64,000 nucleotides of DNA from Aureispira anguillae (GTDB lineage Bacteria > Bacteroidota > Bacteroidia > Chitinophagales > Saprospiraceae): positions 899,501 through 963,500 of the forward strand of contig NZ_AP026867.1 of the NCBI RefSeq assembly GCF_026000115.1. The letters are read 5' to 3'. Below the pieces are notes generated by a model. The model was not told the DNA's origin and ran no database searches. It saw nothing but the letters and a program-made list of their open reading frames with translations. Positions 1-8,270 of the stretch are shown one piece after another. Each line of letters begins with the position of its first letter. Within the stretch, counting starts at the first letter, position 1. Both the position numbers and the translations under genes were made by a program.

Positions 1-1
1 G

Positions 2-322
2 CCTTCTTTGGTTTTGCCCAATGGATTTGAGATCTATATTCCTGTTGGAACAGCTAAAACTACTGCTAAATCAGCATTGGAGGTTCAAATATATCCTAAT
101 CCAATGAATGAGCAAGCAACACTTAAGATAGTAGATGGAGAAGATCAACCCATGATCTTTAATCTTTATGACATTTTAGGTAAAAAAGTAGCATCTAGAG
201 CCTTAAAAGGTAACACTACGATTACGATAGAACGCAACGATTTATCATCAGGTGTTTATTTGTATCGCCTTTCAGATGAGCAAGGCAATGCACTTCACGT
301 TGGTAAATTAGAATTACGATAG
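2..322 (+). CDS. C-terminal end of a T9SS cargo protein (partial)
   Basis: The reading frame is open at the left edge, so only the last 106 residues are visible and the true start lies outside the window. The visible part is a type A T9SS sorting domain: an IYPNP motif, a NLYDILGKKV strand segment, an SSGVYLYRL segment and a final KLELR strand. In this family the domain folds as a beta-sandwich, directs the protein through the outer membrane and is usually cleaved off. Nothing of the functional domain is visible, so the role of the protein is unknown. A T-rich hairpin follows the stop. Confidence 0.8.
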   Translation, partial: PSLVLPNGFEIYIPVGTAKTTAKSALEVQIYPNPMNEQATLKIVDGEDQPMIFNLYDILGKKVASRALKGNTTITIERNDLSSGVYLYRLSDEQGNALHVGKLELR

Positions 323-342
323 GTTTTTAATAGTTCCGAGGT

Positions 343-382
343 AAAAAAAAAGATCATCCGTTAAGGGTGGTCTTTTTTTTTT
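343..382. terminator. Bidirectional rho-independent terminator
   Basis: A run of A, then GATCATCC, the loop GTTAA, then GGGTGGTC and a run of T. The stem closes with two G-U wobbles. It lies between the convergent genes ending at 322 (+) and 381 (-), and the A and T runs on either side suit termination in both directions. Confidence 0.75.
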
Positions 383-1589
383 ATAAATTGAGAAATTCCA
401 ACTGTTCCATAATCATTGGTAAATTTGTCTTGATCCAAGAACCTATACCAGCCAGCAATATGGCTAAAATTAGACCCGCCCAAACAAAATCTACTTTTTT
501 GTACACCAACCAATAATATTTGTCTGCCGAAAACCAAATGGTAGACAACAAACCAATCCAAAACATACTGCCAATGCCATAGAGCAAAGCAATTACCAGA
601 ACAGCTAATGCAAGAATTAATGCAATCGTTTCTAAGGCGATTTTTTTGAATAAATCATCACGGTAGGTGTAAATAAAATTGATGTAAAATAATCCTAAAA
701 AAGCAACGAGTGGAATTAAGGAAACCATACCAGTCTCAAATACACGCAGATGAGGTTTTAGTGCACTTAAAACAGGCACATAATTGGTATAAAAAATTAA
801 CCAAGATAATAAGGTGAGGACAAAGGTAAAAAGGGTTAATCGCAACAGAAAAAAGGTGTCGTCTTTCTTAAAACCTAGTAGAATTAACCCCGAATTCATG
901 AAGAAAAAGAACCCAATGCTTGAAATAAAAGAAGCAACCGCCATAAATCCAACAAAGCTATTGTTGCCAAAATAAGCAATTAGCCCCCATAGAATAGTCA
1001 AGACCCAAGCGCCAATAGTACGGTAAACAGTTGCTTTAGTTTTTCCTTTGCGAAGGTAAATGCTATAAGAAACAAGTGATCCTAATGCAAAGGAGGTAAC
1101 TAAAGTGGCGTATTCATGTCGGAAAAAATAAAACAATAAAAATAAACTAATATAGGCTAAGGCTTCCCAAGTCTTTTTGATGACCGCAGTTGCTATTTGT
1201 ATAATTTTTTGGACAATTTTAGTGTTCATAAATTGCTTTATGAAGCGTACTATTGGCTTGAATAGTATTGTTAGTAAAGGTCCTAAAATAACCAATAACA
1301 ATAGAGCTGAGATGACATAAAAAGCAGAGCCAATCCAGTCAATCCGTTGTGCAGGAACGATTTGTTGAAGCCCTAAGCCTTCAATGTCTACCTGAAACTT
1401 ATTGATTGCGAGTTGTTCTAAATAGGTTGTTTTTTCTTCAAATACACCTTCTGAAATACTCCCTTCATTCCGTAGATCAATCAACAAATTGTATTGTGCT
1501 TGTAACTCAGCGACATCTTTAGGTTCGTAATTGTCAGCAAAACTTGAAAATGCGCAACACAATAATAAGCATAAGAATTGGTATTTCAT
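381..1589 (-). CDS. Polytopic membrane protein with signal peptide, unknown function
   Basis: 402 aa. Residues 1-18 form a signal peptide (hydrophobic core LCLLLCCAFSSFA). A polar stretch of about 65 residues follows (PKDVAELQAQYNLL), probably periplasmic and helical. From about residue 85 to the end there are roughly ten hydrophobic segments, the first with LLLLVILGPLLTIL. I see no recognisable catalytic motif. It is transcribed alone and converges on the T9SS cargo gene, with which it shares a terminator. It could be a sensor or transport accessory, but I do not recognise the family. Confidence 0.7.
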   Translation of the reverse strand: MKYQFLCLLLCCAFSSFADNYEPKDVAELQAQYNLLIDLRNEGSISEGVFEEKTTYLEQLAINKFQVDIEGLGLQQIVPAQRIDWIGSAFYVISALLLLVILGPLLTILFKPIVRFIKQFMNTKIVQKIIQIATAVIKKTWEALAYISLFLLFYFFRHEYATLVTSFALGSLVSYSIYLRKGKTKATVYRTIGAWVLTILWGLIAYFGNNSFVGFMAVASFISSIGFFFFMNSGLILLGFKKDDTFFLLRLTLFTFVLTLLSWLIFYTNYVPVLSALKPHLRVFETGMVSLIPLVAFLGLFYINFIYTYRDDLFKKIALETIALILALAVLVIALLYGIGSMFWIGLLSTIWFSADKYYWLVYKKVDFVWAGLILAILLAGIGSWIKTNLPMIMEQLEFLNL

Positions 1590-1684
1590 TGGGAATATAT
1601 TTAGTGGGATTGCGAAGTTCTTATTACTGGTGGGTATTAGGAATATACTTAAATGAACAACTATTCAAGTTACCAATTTAATCG

Positions 1685-2317
1685 TTAATATTCAAACTCA
1701 TTAGGATGCTTTTGTAATACCTCATCAATAATCAAACAGGTCGAACACTTATGACAACGTTTTAATTCCCAATTGGCTGCACCTTCAGGATAACGACAAG
1801 ACCAAGTAAGTGCTAAGATAGCAGGAGGAATTGCTTTCATCACTTCATACTTAGGCATTTCTTTGAGTGGGAAGACAATTTTTAGGTTTTCTTTTGTTCG
1901 TTCACTAACTAGATAGAGTATTTTTTCGATTTGATCCAATCGATCTTGAAAGCCTTCTTGCAAATAATCATCGGCAATAGCTCCTTCTATCAATTCATAA
2001 ATTTCGGGATGAGCTCTAAGACAAGTTGCCGCAGCAAAATTAACCGCTTCACTATCCCAAATAGGAGGGGGACCCAACTGAGAATAATCGAATGACAATC
2101 GACGAAAAGTAAAATTACAAATTCCCATCTTTCGCAATTCATCTAAAATTGCATTAACGGCTTGTTCTTCTTTGACGGTACGGCTTGCACATTCCCCATT
2201 AATTAAATTGACCTTAAAAACTAAAAACTGGTCATTAGGATGTTGAGTAAGTGTTAGGTATAACCCTGCTGTGCTATCGATGCCTCCCGAAAAAGGGATG
2301 ATTCCTCTGTATTTCAT
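1685..2317 (-). CDS. QueC-like PP-loop ATPase (7-cyano-7-deazaguanine synthase family)
   Basis: 210 aa. The N-terminus carries the PP-loop FSGGIDST (residues 9-16) that binds ATP in N-type ATP pyrophosphatases. The C-terminus has the four-cysteine zinc pattern of QueC: Cys174 in TWSC, then Cys188, Cys191 and Cys194 in CHKCSTC. QueC makes preQ0 from carboxy-deazaguanine, the precursor of queuosine and of 7-deazaguanine DNA marks. The middle of the protein (residues 60-130) does not read like housekeeping QueC, and no queD, queE, queF or dpd gene lies nearby. It could be true QueC, a DNA-modification paralogue, or a QatC-like defence protein, though no qatA, qatB or qatD is adjacent. The superfamily is sure, the substrate is not. 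Confidence 0.75.
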   Translation of the reverse strand: MKYRGIIPFSGGIDSTAGLYLTLTQHPNDQFLVFKVNLINGECASRTVKEEQAVNAILDELRKMGICNFTFRRLSFDYSQLGPPPIWDSEAVNFAAATCLRAHPEIYELIEGAIADDYLQEGFQDRLDQIEKILYLVSERTKENLKIVFPLKEMPKYEVMKAIPPAILALTWSCRYPEGAANWELKRCHKCSTCLIIDEVLQKHPNEFEY

Positions 2318-2433
2318 TAAGTTATGTTTTAGTAAGTATAATAGTTCATTGATTTTTTTGTCAAAAATGCAAAAGTTATTGGCTTTATTTATTTGATTAT
2401 CAGTTGGATGTAGTTTTTAACGAACTAATGTAA

Positions 2434-2482
2434 GTAAGTAGATGAACAATTTAATGTTAATTATTTTTGTCCATCTACTTAC
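2434..2482 (-). terminator. Hairpin downstream of the decarboxylase fusion
   Basis: Inverted repeat with 16-base arms, GTAAGTAGATGAACAA against TTGTCCATCTACTTAC, with a single mismatch and a 17-base AT-rich loop. It lies just after the stop of the minus-strand gene at 2511. There is no clear U-run on the minus strand, so it may be a transcript-stabilising hairpin or an operator for the QueC-like gene rather than a classic terminator. Confidence 0.45.
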
Positions 2483-2510
2483 AGTCTACTTAGTGTTGTT
2501 GTGCTGTAAT

Positions 2511-4283
2511 TTATTTGCAAATGGTATATTCTTTAAAATCTCCCCGCATACAGTGATTGGAACTAGTTGAAGCTCCATAACCACCGCTATTGAGTAGTGC
2601 TAGATAATCACCTTCCTTCACAATGGGCAGCGGTTTATCCTCCGAAAAGAGGTCGATGGGCTCGTTTATATTCCCACAAATGGTTGCTTTTATGGACTTC
2701 TGGTGGAGGGGCTCTTGCACAGGAACCGCTTCTAAATTCATGTTATAATAAGCATATTCATAGTTCATATTCATACCTGCATCCACGCCAACAAATAATT
2801 TGCCCATTTTTTGTTCTACAGTATTAACCTGAGTGACCAAGATGCCCGCATCTTTTACTAAATAATCTCCTGGTTCAAAGGCTATCTTTAAGGCTCTTTT
2901 TTTTGCATATTCACAAATGAGTTGTGCCCATTCATCCAAGTCCAATACTTGATCCCCTTCGTTTTGTGGAACCCCTAAGCCACCACCAAGGTTGAGGGTC
3001 TTTATGCTTGGGAATAAGGTCAAAAATTGATCGATCTGCTCAAAAATAAGCGGCAGACGTTGTAACTGCTCGGTCAAAAAGCCAGACCCTGAATGACAAT
3101 GGACTGTTGTAATAGAAAGTGGTGACTTATCGATTAAATGTTTTAATGCTTTCCACTGATCTTTGTAGATGCCAAATTTTACAATGTCATTGCCCGAATA
3201 TTCTAGACTTTGGTTATAAGCCATGCCTATATTGGGATTGATTCGAATGCCAATTTCTCGAACGTTGGTCAATGGAATAAACCGACGAAGAGCACTGAGA
3301 GAATCAAAATTGATACAAATTTGATGGTGTTGAGCTAAGACTTCTAAGTCTTTATTGGATAGAGAAGTTCCTGTATAAGTAATTTGTGTTTCCTTAAATC
3401 CATATTGCAAGGCTCGCTCTAACTCATTGGGAGAACAAACATCAATTCCTGCATTGGTTCTAGCTTTTAGATGGCTCAAAATCGCAGGGTGTCGATTGGC
3501 TTTCATGGCATAAAAAATCTTAAAGGGAACTTTAAACCTCGCTAGGGCAGCAACCAATTGTTGGTATTTGTAAACAATTCTATCCAAATCATAAATATAA
3601 ATAGGGGTTGCTTTGTTTTGAATGAAATCGGAAATATTGGTGTGTGCTAATTCTAAGGTTTTGTTTTTATAGTTTAAATCTGCTCTTTCCCACCAGTATT
3701 GCTTTTGACGGGGAAAATATCGGGCATAAATAACAGCGGTACATTGACAAGGAGGAGGTCCACAAATTGTACAGTGATAGTGCTCCCGTAGGCTTTCCTC
3801 AGTCCAAAAATTAGGAATCTCCTTTACTGCTATACAACCGTTACGCTCCAAAATAGACCCAATGTGGGTTGCTTCGGATTTCCATGCATCGCAAACGACA
3901 AGTTCAACTTTATGAGAGAGAAATTCTAAGCCCTTTTGTACTAAAAAACTCGCAACACCATTGCCCTCAAAGTTCTGTGCAACAGCAGTCAAAGATCGAT
4001 AACCAACTTGGTCATAAGCTTCGAAATAGGCTGAAAACCAAGCTTGTTCCCCTTTCATTTTTTGAGCAACTTCTTTTCTGGAAGCAATTTCCATTAATGA
4101 AAAGCCTATCACTTGATTGTTGTGTTCTACAACATGACAAAATTTGTTCTTATCCTGCAAGTAACAATTTAATAGAGATGGGGATAAAAAATCAGCTCCA
4201 AATTGCGTTTTACAAATTTCTAGGATAGCACTAAGATGATCTTTTTGTAAAAAGGTCAAAGCGTAATCTATTGTTTTTGGCAT
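2511..4283 (-). CDS. GNAT acetyltransferase fused to PLP-dependent amino-acid decarboxylase
   Basis: 590 aa in two parts. Residues 1-165 are a GNAT fold with an acetyl-CoA loop (NFEGNGVASFL, 104-114). Residues 171-181 hold a cysteine cluster, C-x2-C-x4-C-x-C (CTICGPPPCQC). From about 215 to the end is a fold-III decarboxylase of the LysA/ornithine/arginine type: the PLP lysine is K261 in FYAMKAN, followed by HCHSGSGF, the phosphate-binding GGGLG, EPGDYLV and a C-terminal GGYGAS. The usual catalytic CGPxCES motif appears instead as CGNINEPID, so the preferred substrate may differ from diaminopimelate. The domain pair suggests decarboxylation of an amino acid coupled to acetylation of the product or substrate. 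ATG chosen at 4283. Confidence 0.82.
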   Translation of the reverse strand: MPKTIDYALTFLQKDHLSAILEICKTQFGADFLSPSLLNCYLQDKNKFCHVVEHNNQVIGFSLMEIASRKEVAQKMKGEQAWFSAYFEAYDQVGYRSLTAVAQNFEGNGVASFLVQKGLEFLSHKVELVVCDAWKSEATHIGSILERNGCIAVKEIPNFWTEESLREHYHCTICGPPPCQCTAVIYARYFPRQKQYWWERADLNYKNKTLELAHTNISDFIQNKATPIYIYDLDRIVYKYQQLVAALARFKVPFKIFYAMKANRHPAILSHLKARTNAGIDVCSPNELERALQYGFKETQITYTGTSLSNKDLEVLAQHHQICINFDSLSALRRFIPLTNVREIGIRINPNIGMAYNQSLEYSGNDIVKFGIYKDQWKALKHLIDKSPLSITTVHCHSGSGFLTEQLQRLPLIFEQIDQFLTLFPSIKTLNLGGGLGVPQNEGDQVLDLDEWAQLICEYAKKRALKIAFEPGDYLVKDAGILVTQVNTVEQKMGKLFVGVDAGMNMNYEYAYYNMNLEAVPVQEPLHQKSIKATICGNINEPIDLFSEDKPLPIVKEGDYLALLNSGGYGASTSSNHCMRGDFKEYTICK

Positions 4284-4696
4284 AAAAAAAATTTAATAGA
4301 CGGTCAATAAGAATCAAGTAATACAAATTATGGATTAGTATAAGGAGGGGAGAGCAAATATAAAAATTTAGGAAGATGAATAATAAATTTTACCTGCCTT
4401 GTTATTTTATGATAGTTTTCATTGACAATTCGTTTCCGTGCATTTTATACGTCTAATCGAGTTGATTCTATTTGATGATAGAGTGGAGGTGAATGTTTTA
4501 TGTGTTGTGGTTTTAATTTGTTGATTTTTAGTAGGTTGTGGTTGGTTGTGGTTGTTGAATACGTGAAAGGAAGCTAAACGTTGCTTTTGATTTGTTGTAG
4601 CCTTCATTTACTTTTGGTGGATACGTTTTATAAAAACAGCGGCGTATTATGCGCTTAAAAGTTGTTTCTACTAAGTTTAAATAAAAGCGATTAACA
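4284..4696. other. Divergent intergenic region
   Basis: 413 bp between a minus-strand and a plus-strand gene, so it must carry both promoters. Apart from the TATATTTG box noted separately, I see GT-rich low-complexity sequence at 4500-4560 and no credible gene. A 62-codon minus-strand reading frame here has a low-complexity Asn/Gln/Thr-rich translation and is not convincing. Confidence 0.5.
4355..4362 (-). promoter_or_regulatory. Possible -7 box of the GNAT-decarboxylase gene
   Basis: On the minus strand this reads TATATTTG, which fits the Bacteroidota -7 consensus TAnnTTTG. It lies about 72 bases before the start codon at 4283. The expected upstream TTG box about 19 bases away is weak (TTATTATTC), so the call is tentative. 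Confidence 0.28.
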
Positions 4697-7600
4697 ATGA
4701 AATTATTTTATCTTCTTTTTCTTTTTGGCATAACAGGAAAAATTTATGGGCAAGCTATGACAGAATTAGCACAAGCTAGTTCCTTTATGCAATCGGCCCA
4801 AATTAATTTTGAAGAGAATAAAGGGCAGGTTTTAGATACTGAAGCCCAAGTTGCTGCTTATGTAAAGTATCATTACCGACAAGGGGGAACCAATGTTTTT
4901 ATGTTGCCGACAGGTATTGCTTACCAATTTAGCAAGGTTCATTTTCCAGAGGGATACAACAAAGAACAGTCAAAAAAAGAATTGACAGAAACATACTTGA
5001 AAGAGCAACAGGAATTAGCCCAACAAATCTATACCGAAACCTACCGTATGGATATGAATTTGGTTGATGCAAATCCTAAGGCGCAAATCATAGCAGAAGG
5101 TAAAAGCAACGATTATACAAATTATTATAATCACAATAGTTTGGGAGTGTATAACTTCAAAAAATTGACCTACAAAGAAGTTTATCCAGGAATTGATTGG
5201 GTGATTTACACGACAGAAAAAGGGCTAAAGTATGATTTTATCGTACAACCAGGAGCCGATCCTAACCAGATTCAGTTGGAATTTAAACACCATGAAGATT
5301 TAAGAATAAACAAGGACGGCAGCTTTACTCTATCTAATGCTATGGGAACAATTACAGAACAAGCACCTATTTCGTTTCAAGGGGAGAAAAAAGTACGTAC
5401 TAATTTTGTTTTAGATGGAGCGGTGATTCATTTTAATTTAGGGACGTACGACAAAAATAGAGTATTGGTAATTGACCCTAATTTAGTTTGGACGGTAAAC
5501 TATGGAGGAGGAGGAGGAATTGGTATGGATGGTGTAGTTGATAATCTCAATAATGTTTATTTGATTGGTTTTACTAGTGCTACTTCAAATATTGCATCTG
5601 GAGGACACCAAAATACCAATGGAGGGGGAACGGATGCTTTTATTGCAAAATTTAATAGCAGTGGGGTGCGCCAATGGGCTAGTTATTATGGAGGAAGTGG
5701 TAGTGATATCGCAAGAGGTTGTGCGGTTGATAATGCCAATAATGTATATATAGTTGGCAATACAAGTTCTACTAATAATATAGCTTCTAGCGGTGCCCAA
5801 AATACCTATGGAGGAGGATTAGAAGATGGATTTGTAGTGAAATTTAATAGTAATGGGGTACGTCAATGGGGCTCTTACTATGGGGGAACTTCTAGCGATC
5901 AAAGTTGGGGCTGTGCGGTTGATAATGCTAATAATATTTATATGGTTGGCTCAACACTTTCTTCAACGAATATCGCTTTAGGGGGACATCAAAATAGTCG
6001 TAGTGGAAATTTTGATGCCTTTATGGTAAAGTTTAGTAATAATGGGGTACGCCAATGGGGCTCTTACTATGGGGGAACTTTTAGAGATGTAGCATTTGAT
6101 TGTGCTATAGACAATGCCAATAATATTTACTTGGTAGGGGAGACAGAGTCTAGTAATAATATTAATTTTGGAAGCTTTACCACTTCGTATGGAGGAGGAA
6201 ATGGAGATGCTTATATCGCTAAATTTAATAGCAATGGTGTTGGTCAGTGGGGACATTATTATGGAGGCGCCAATGAAGATAAGGCACATAGTTGTGCGAT
6301 AGATAACGGCAATAATATTTTTTTGGTTGGAGAAACAGCATCGAACAATCTTTTGATGTCTGGGCATCAAACAACATATGGCGGTGGTGCAACAGATGCT
6401 TTTATAGCAAAATATAATGATAATGGTCATCGCCAGTGGGAGTCTTATTATGGTGCCAGTGGAAGTGATTGGGGCTATGCTTGTACTACAGATAACCTGA
6501 ATAATGTTTATCTAGCTGGATTTACCTCATCTATAGATTCTATTGCTTCTGGGGGGTATCAAATTATTAATGGGGGAAGTGAAGATGCCTTTATAACAAA
6601 ATTTAGCAATCTAGGGCTGCGAGAATGGTCTTCTTATTATGGAGGAACAAGTATCGATAGAGGATTTGGCTGTGTTACAGATAATCTGAATGATGTTTAT
6701 TTGGTCGGCTGGGAATCTGGAAATCCTTTTATTACAAAGTTTGGGGGGACAATATGCCTTTCAACATATGACACCATCACCCCAATAGCTTGTACGAATT
6801 ATACCTATAATGGTCAGGTTTATACCAGTTCAGGAATTTATATTGATACCTTAACCAATGCCTTAGGATGCGATTCTGTAGTGACGTTAAATTTAACAAT
6901 AAATAGCCCAACGAGTGGGGTAGATGTACAAACGGCCTGTAGTTCTTATACATGGATAGATGGGAATACTTACACCTCTAGCAACAATACAGCAACGCAT
7001 ACCTTAACCAATGCCTTAGGATGCGACTCTGTGGTGACATTAAATTTAACAATAAATAACCCAACGAGTGGAGTAGATGTACAAACGGCCTGTAGTTCTT
7101 ATATATGGATAGATGGGAATACTTACACCTCTAGCAACAATACAGCGACGCATACCTTGACCAATGCAGCAGGCTGTGATTCTGTAGTGACGTTAAATTT
7201 AACAATAAATAGCCCAACGAGTGGAGTAGATGTACAAACGGCCTGTAGTTCTTATACATGGATGGATGGAAATACTTACACCTCTAGCAACAATACAGCA
7301 ACGCATACCTTGACCAATGCAGCAGGCTGTGATTCTGTAGTGACGTTAAATTTAACAATAAATAACCCGACGAGTGGAGTAGATGTACAAACGGCCTGTA
7401 GTTCTTATACATGGATGGATGGGAATACTTACACCTCTAGCAACAATACAGCAACGCATACCTTAACCAATGCCTTAGGATGCGACTCTGTAGTGACATT
7501 AAATTTAACAATAAATAACCCGACGAGTGGAGTAGATGTACAAACGGTCTGTAGTTCTTATACATGGATAGATGGGAATACTTACACCTCTAGCAACAAT

Positions 7601-8143
7601 ACAGCAACGCATACCTTAACCAATGCCTTAGGATGCGACTCTGTAGTGACGTTAAATTTGACAATAAATACCATAGATACAATGCTTAGTTTAAATGGTT
7701 TGACGTTAACCGCTAACCAAAGTGGAGCAAGTTACCAGTGGATAGATTGTAATAATGGTAATACCTCAATAGTAGGAGCTACGAATCAAAGCTTTACGCC
7801 AACAGCAAATGGAAACTATGGAGTAATCATCAATTTTAACAACTGTCTGGATACTTCTAGTTGTTTTAACATCATTGTAAATGGGCTTTCTTCAACCGAG
7901 TATGCATTGGGAGTTCGTGTTTTTCCGAATCCAACAATAGGAAAGCTTAGCCTTGTATTGGATGAAGTAATAGAGGAAGGAACCGCTTGTTTGGTAGATG
8001 TGAATGGGCGTATGCTAATAGAAACAGTATTAACAGGACAACAAACGGTTCAGTGGAATCTCAATAAATTACCTACTGCCATATACTTCTTAACAATAAA
8101 AACCAAAGAGGGAACGTATACTAAGAAAATAATTAAGCAATAA
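4697..8143 (+). CDS. Secreted SBBP beta-propeller protein with Ig-like repeats and T9SS type A domain
   Basis: 1148 aa. Residues 1-18 are a signal peptide ending in IYGQA. Residues 35-265 are the conserved N-terminal domain that precedes SBBP propellers (INFEENKGQ). About 268-680 contain seven copies of a roughly 58-residue blade with YYGG, CAVDNANNVYIVG and FNSNGVRQW landmarks, which matches the seven-bladed propeller of the SBBP family. About 685-990 hold a degenerate Ig-like unit and five almost identical 51-residue units (CSSYTW ... GCDSVVTLNLTIN). The end (VFPNP ... KKIIKQ) is a type A T9SS sorting domain. The protein should be exported across the outer membrane; a surface-adhesion or binding role is inference. 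It is probably monocistronic, with a hairpin after the stop. Confidence 0.88.
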   Translation: MKLFYLLFLFGITGKIYGQAMTELAQASSFMQSAQINFEENKGQVLDTEAQVAAYVKYHYRQGGTNVFMLPTGIAYQFSKVHFPEGYNKEQSKKELTETYLKEQQELAQQIYTETYRMDMNLVDANPKAQIIAEGKSNDYTNYYNHNSLGVYNFKKLTYKEVYPGIDWVIYTTEKGLKYDFIVQPGADPNQIQLEFKHHEDLRINKDGSFTLSNAMGTITEQAPISFQGEKKVRTNFVLDGAVIHFNLGTYDKNRVLVIDPNLVWTVNYGGGGGIGMDGVVDNLNNVYLIGFTSATSNIASGGHQNTNGGGTDAFIAKFNSSGVRQWASYYGGSGSDIARGCAVDNANNVYIVGNTSSTNNIASSGAQNTYGGGLEDGFVVKFNSNGVRQWGSYYGGTSSDQSWGCAVDNANNIYMVGSTLSSTNIALGGHQNSRSGNFDAFMVKFSNNGVRQWGSYYGGTFRDVAFDCAIDNANNIYLVGETESSNNINFGSFTTSYGGGNGDAYIAKFNSNGVGQWGHYYGGANEDKAHSCAIDNGNNIFLVGETASNNLLMSGHQTTYGGGATDAFIAKYNDNGHRQWESYYGASGSDWGYACTTDNLNNVYLAGFTSSIDSIASGGYQIINGGSEDAFITKFSNLGLREWSSYYGGTSIDRGFGCVTDNLNDVYLVGWESGNPFITKFGGTICLSTYDTITPIACTNYTYNGQVYTSSGIYIDTLTNALGCDSVVTLNLTINSPTSGVDVQTACSSYTWIDGNTYTSSNNTATHTLTNALGCDSVVTLNLTINNPTSGVDVQTACSSYIWIDGNTYTSSNNTATHTLTNAAGCDSVVTLNLTINSPTSGVDVQTACSSYTWMDGNTYTSSNNTATHTLTNAAGCDSVVTLNLTINNPTSGVDVQTACSSYTWMDGNTYTSSNNTATHTLTNALGCDSVVTLNLTINNPTSGVDVQTVCSSYTWIDGNTYTSSNNTATHTLTNALGCDSVVTLNLTINTIDTMLSLNGLTLTANQSGASYQWIDCNNGNTSIVGATNQSFTPTANGNYGVIINFNNCLDTSSCFNIIVNGLSSTEYALGVRVFPNPTIGKLSLVLDEVIEEGTACLVDVNGRMLIETVLTGQQTVQWNLNKLPTAIYFLTIKTKEGTYTKKIIKQ
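6905..7669 (+). repeat. Five in-frame 153-bp tandem repeats
   Basis: Units start at 6905, 7058, 7211, 7364 and 7517, each exactly 153 bp (51 codons), differing at only a few bases. A diverged partial unit lies just upstream (about 6760-6904). Variation is mostly two alternative blocks, ALGCDS versus AAGCDS and TWID versus TWMD, distributed in a mosaic. That pattern suggests recombination between units. Confidence 0.95.
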
Positions 8144-8225
8144 AAGATGGGGGGCAACATCTAAAAAAATGAATTCATGTGTATTGGTACATAGGCGTAC
8201 TAATGTAAAATTTGTTTAGTGGTGA

Positions 8226-8268
8226 AAAGTCGTATTAGAAGAGCTTATTGTTCAACTAATGCGACTTT
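8226..8268. terminator. Hairpin between convergent genes
   Basis: Arms AAAGTCGTATTAG and CTAATGCGACTTT (13 bases, one mismatch) around a 17-base loop, followed by T-rich sequence on the plus strand. It lies just before the stop of the minus-strand hydrolase gene, so it probably ends both transcripts. Confidence 0.65.
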
Positions 8269-8270
8269 CT

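Noticed and set aside
1685-2317. A Qat-type anti-phage defence system around the QueC-like gene
   Set aside because: The neighbours are a membrane protein and an amino-acid decarboxylase fusion; no QatA ATPase, QatB or TatD-like nuclease is present.
4419-4607. Minus-strand open frame of 62 codons in the 4.3-4.7 kb gap
   Set aside because: The translation is low-complexity (Asn/Gln/Thr-rich) and comes from a GT-rich stretch that must hold two divergent promoters; there is no homology I recognise.
5565-6430. Overlapping frames on both strands inside the SBBP propeller gene
   Set aside because: They follow the internal repeat periodicity of the real gene and have unnatural composition; they are shadows.
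6905-7669. Regularly spaced repeats considered as a CRISPR array
   Set aside because: The 153-bp units are contiguous, in frame and coding, with no unique spacers; this is a protein repeat.
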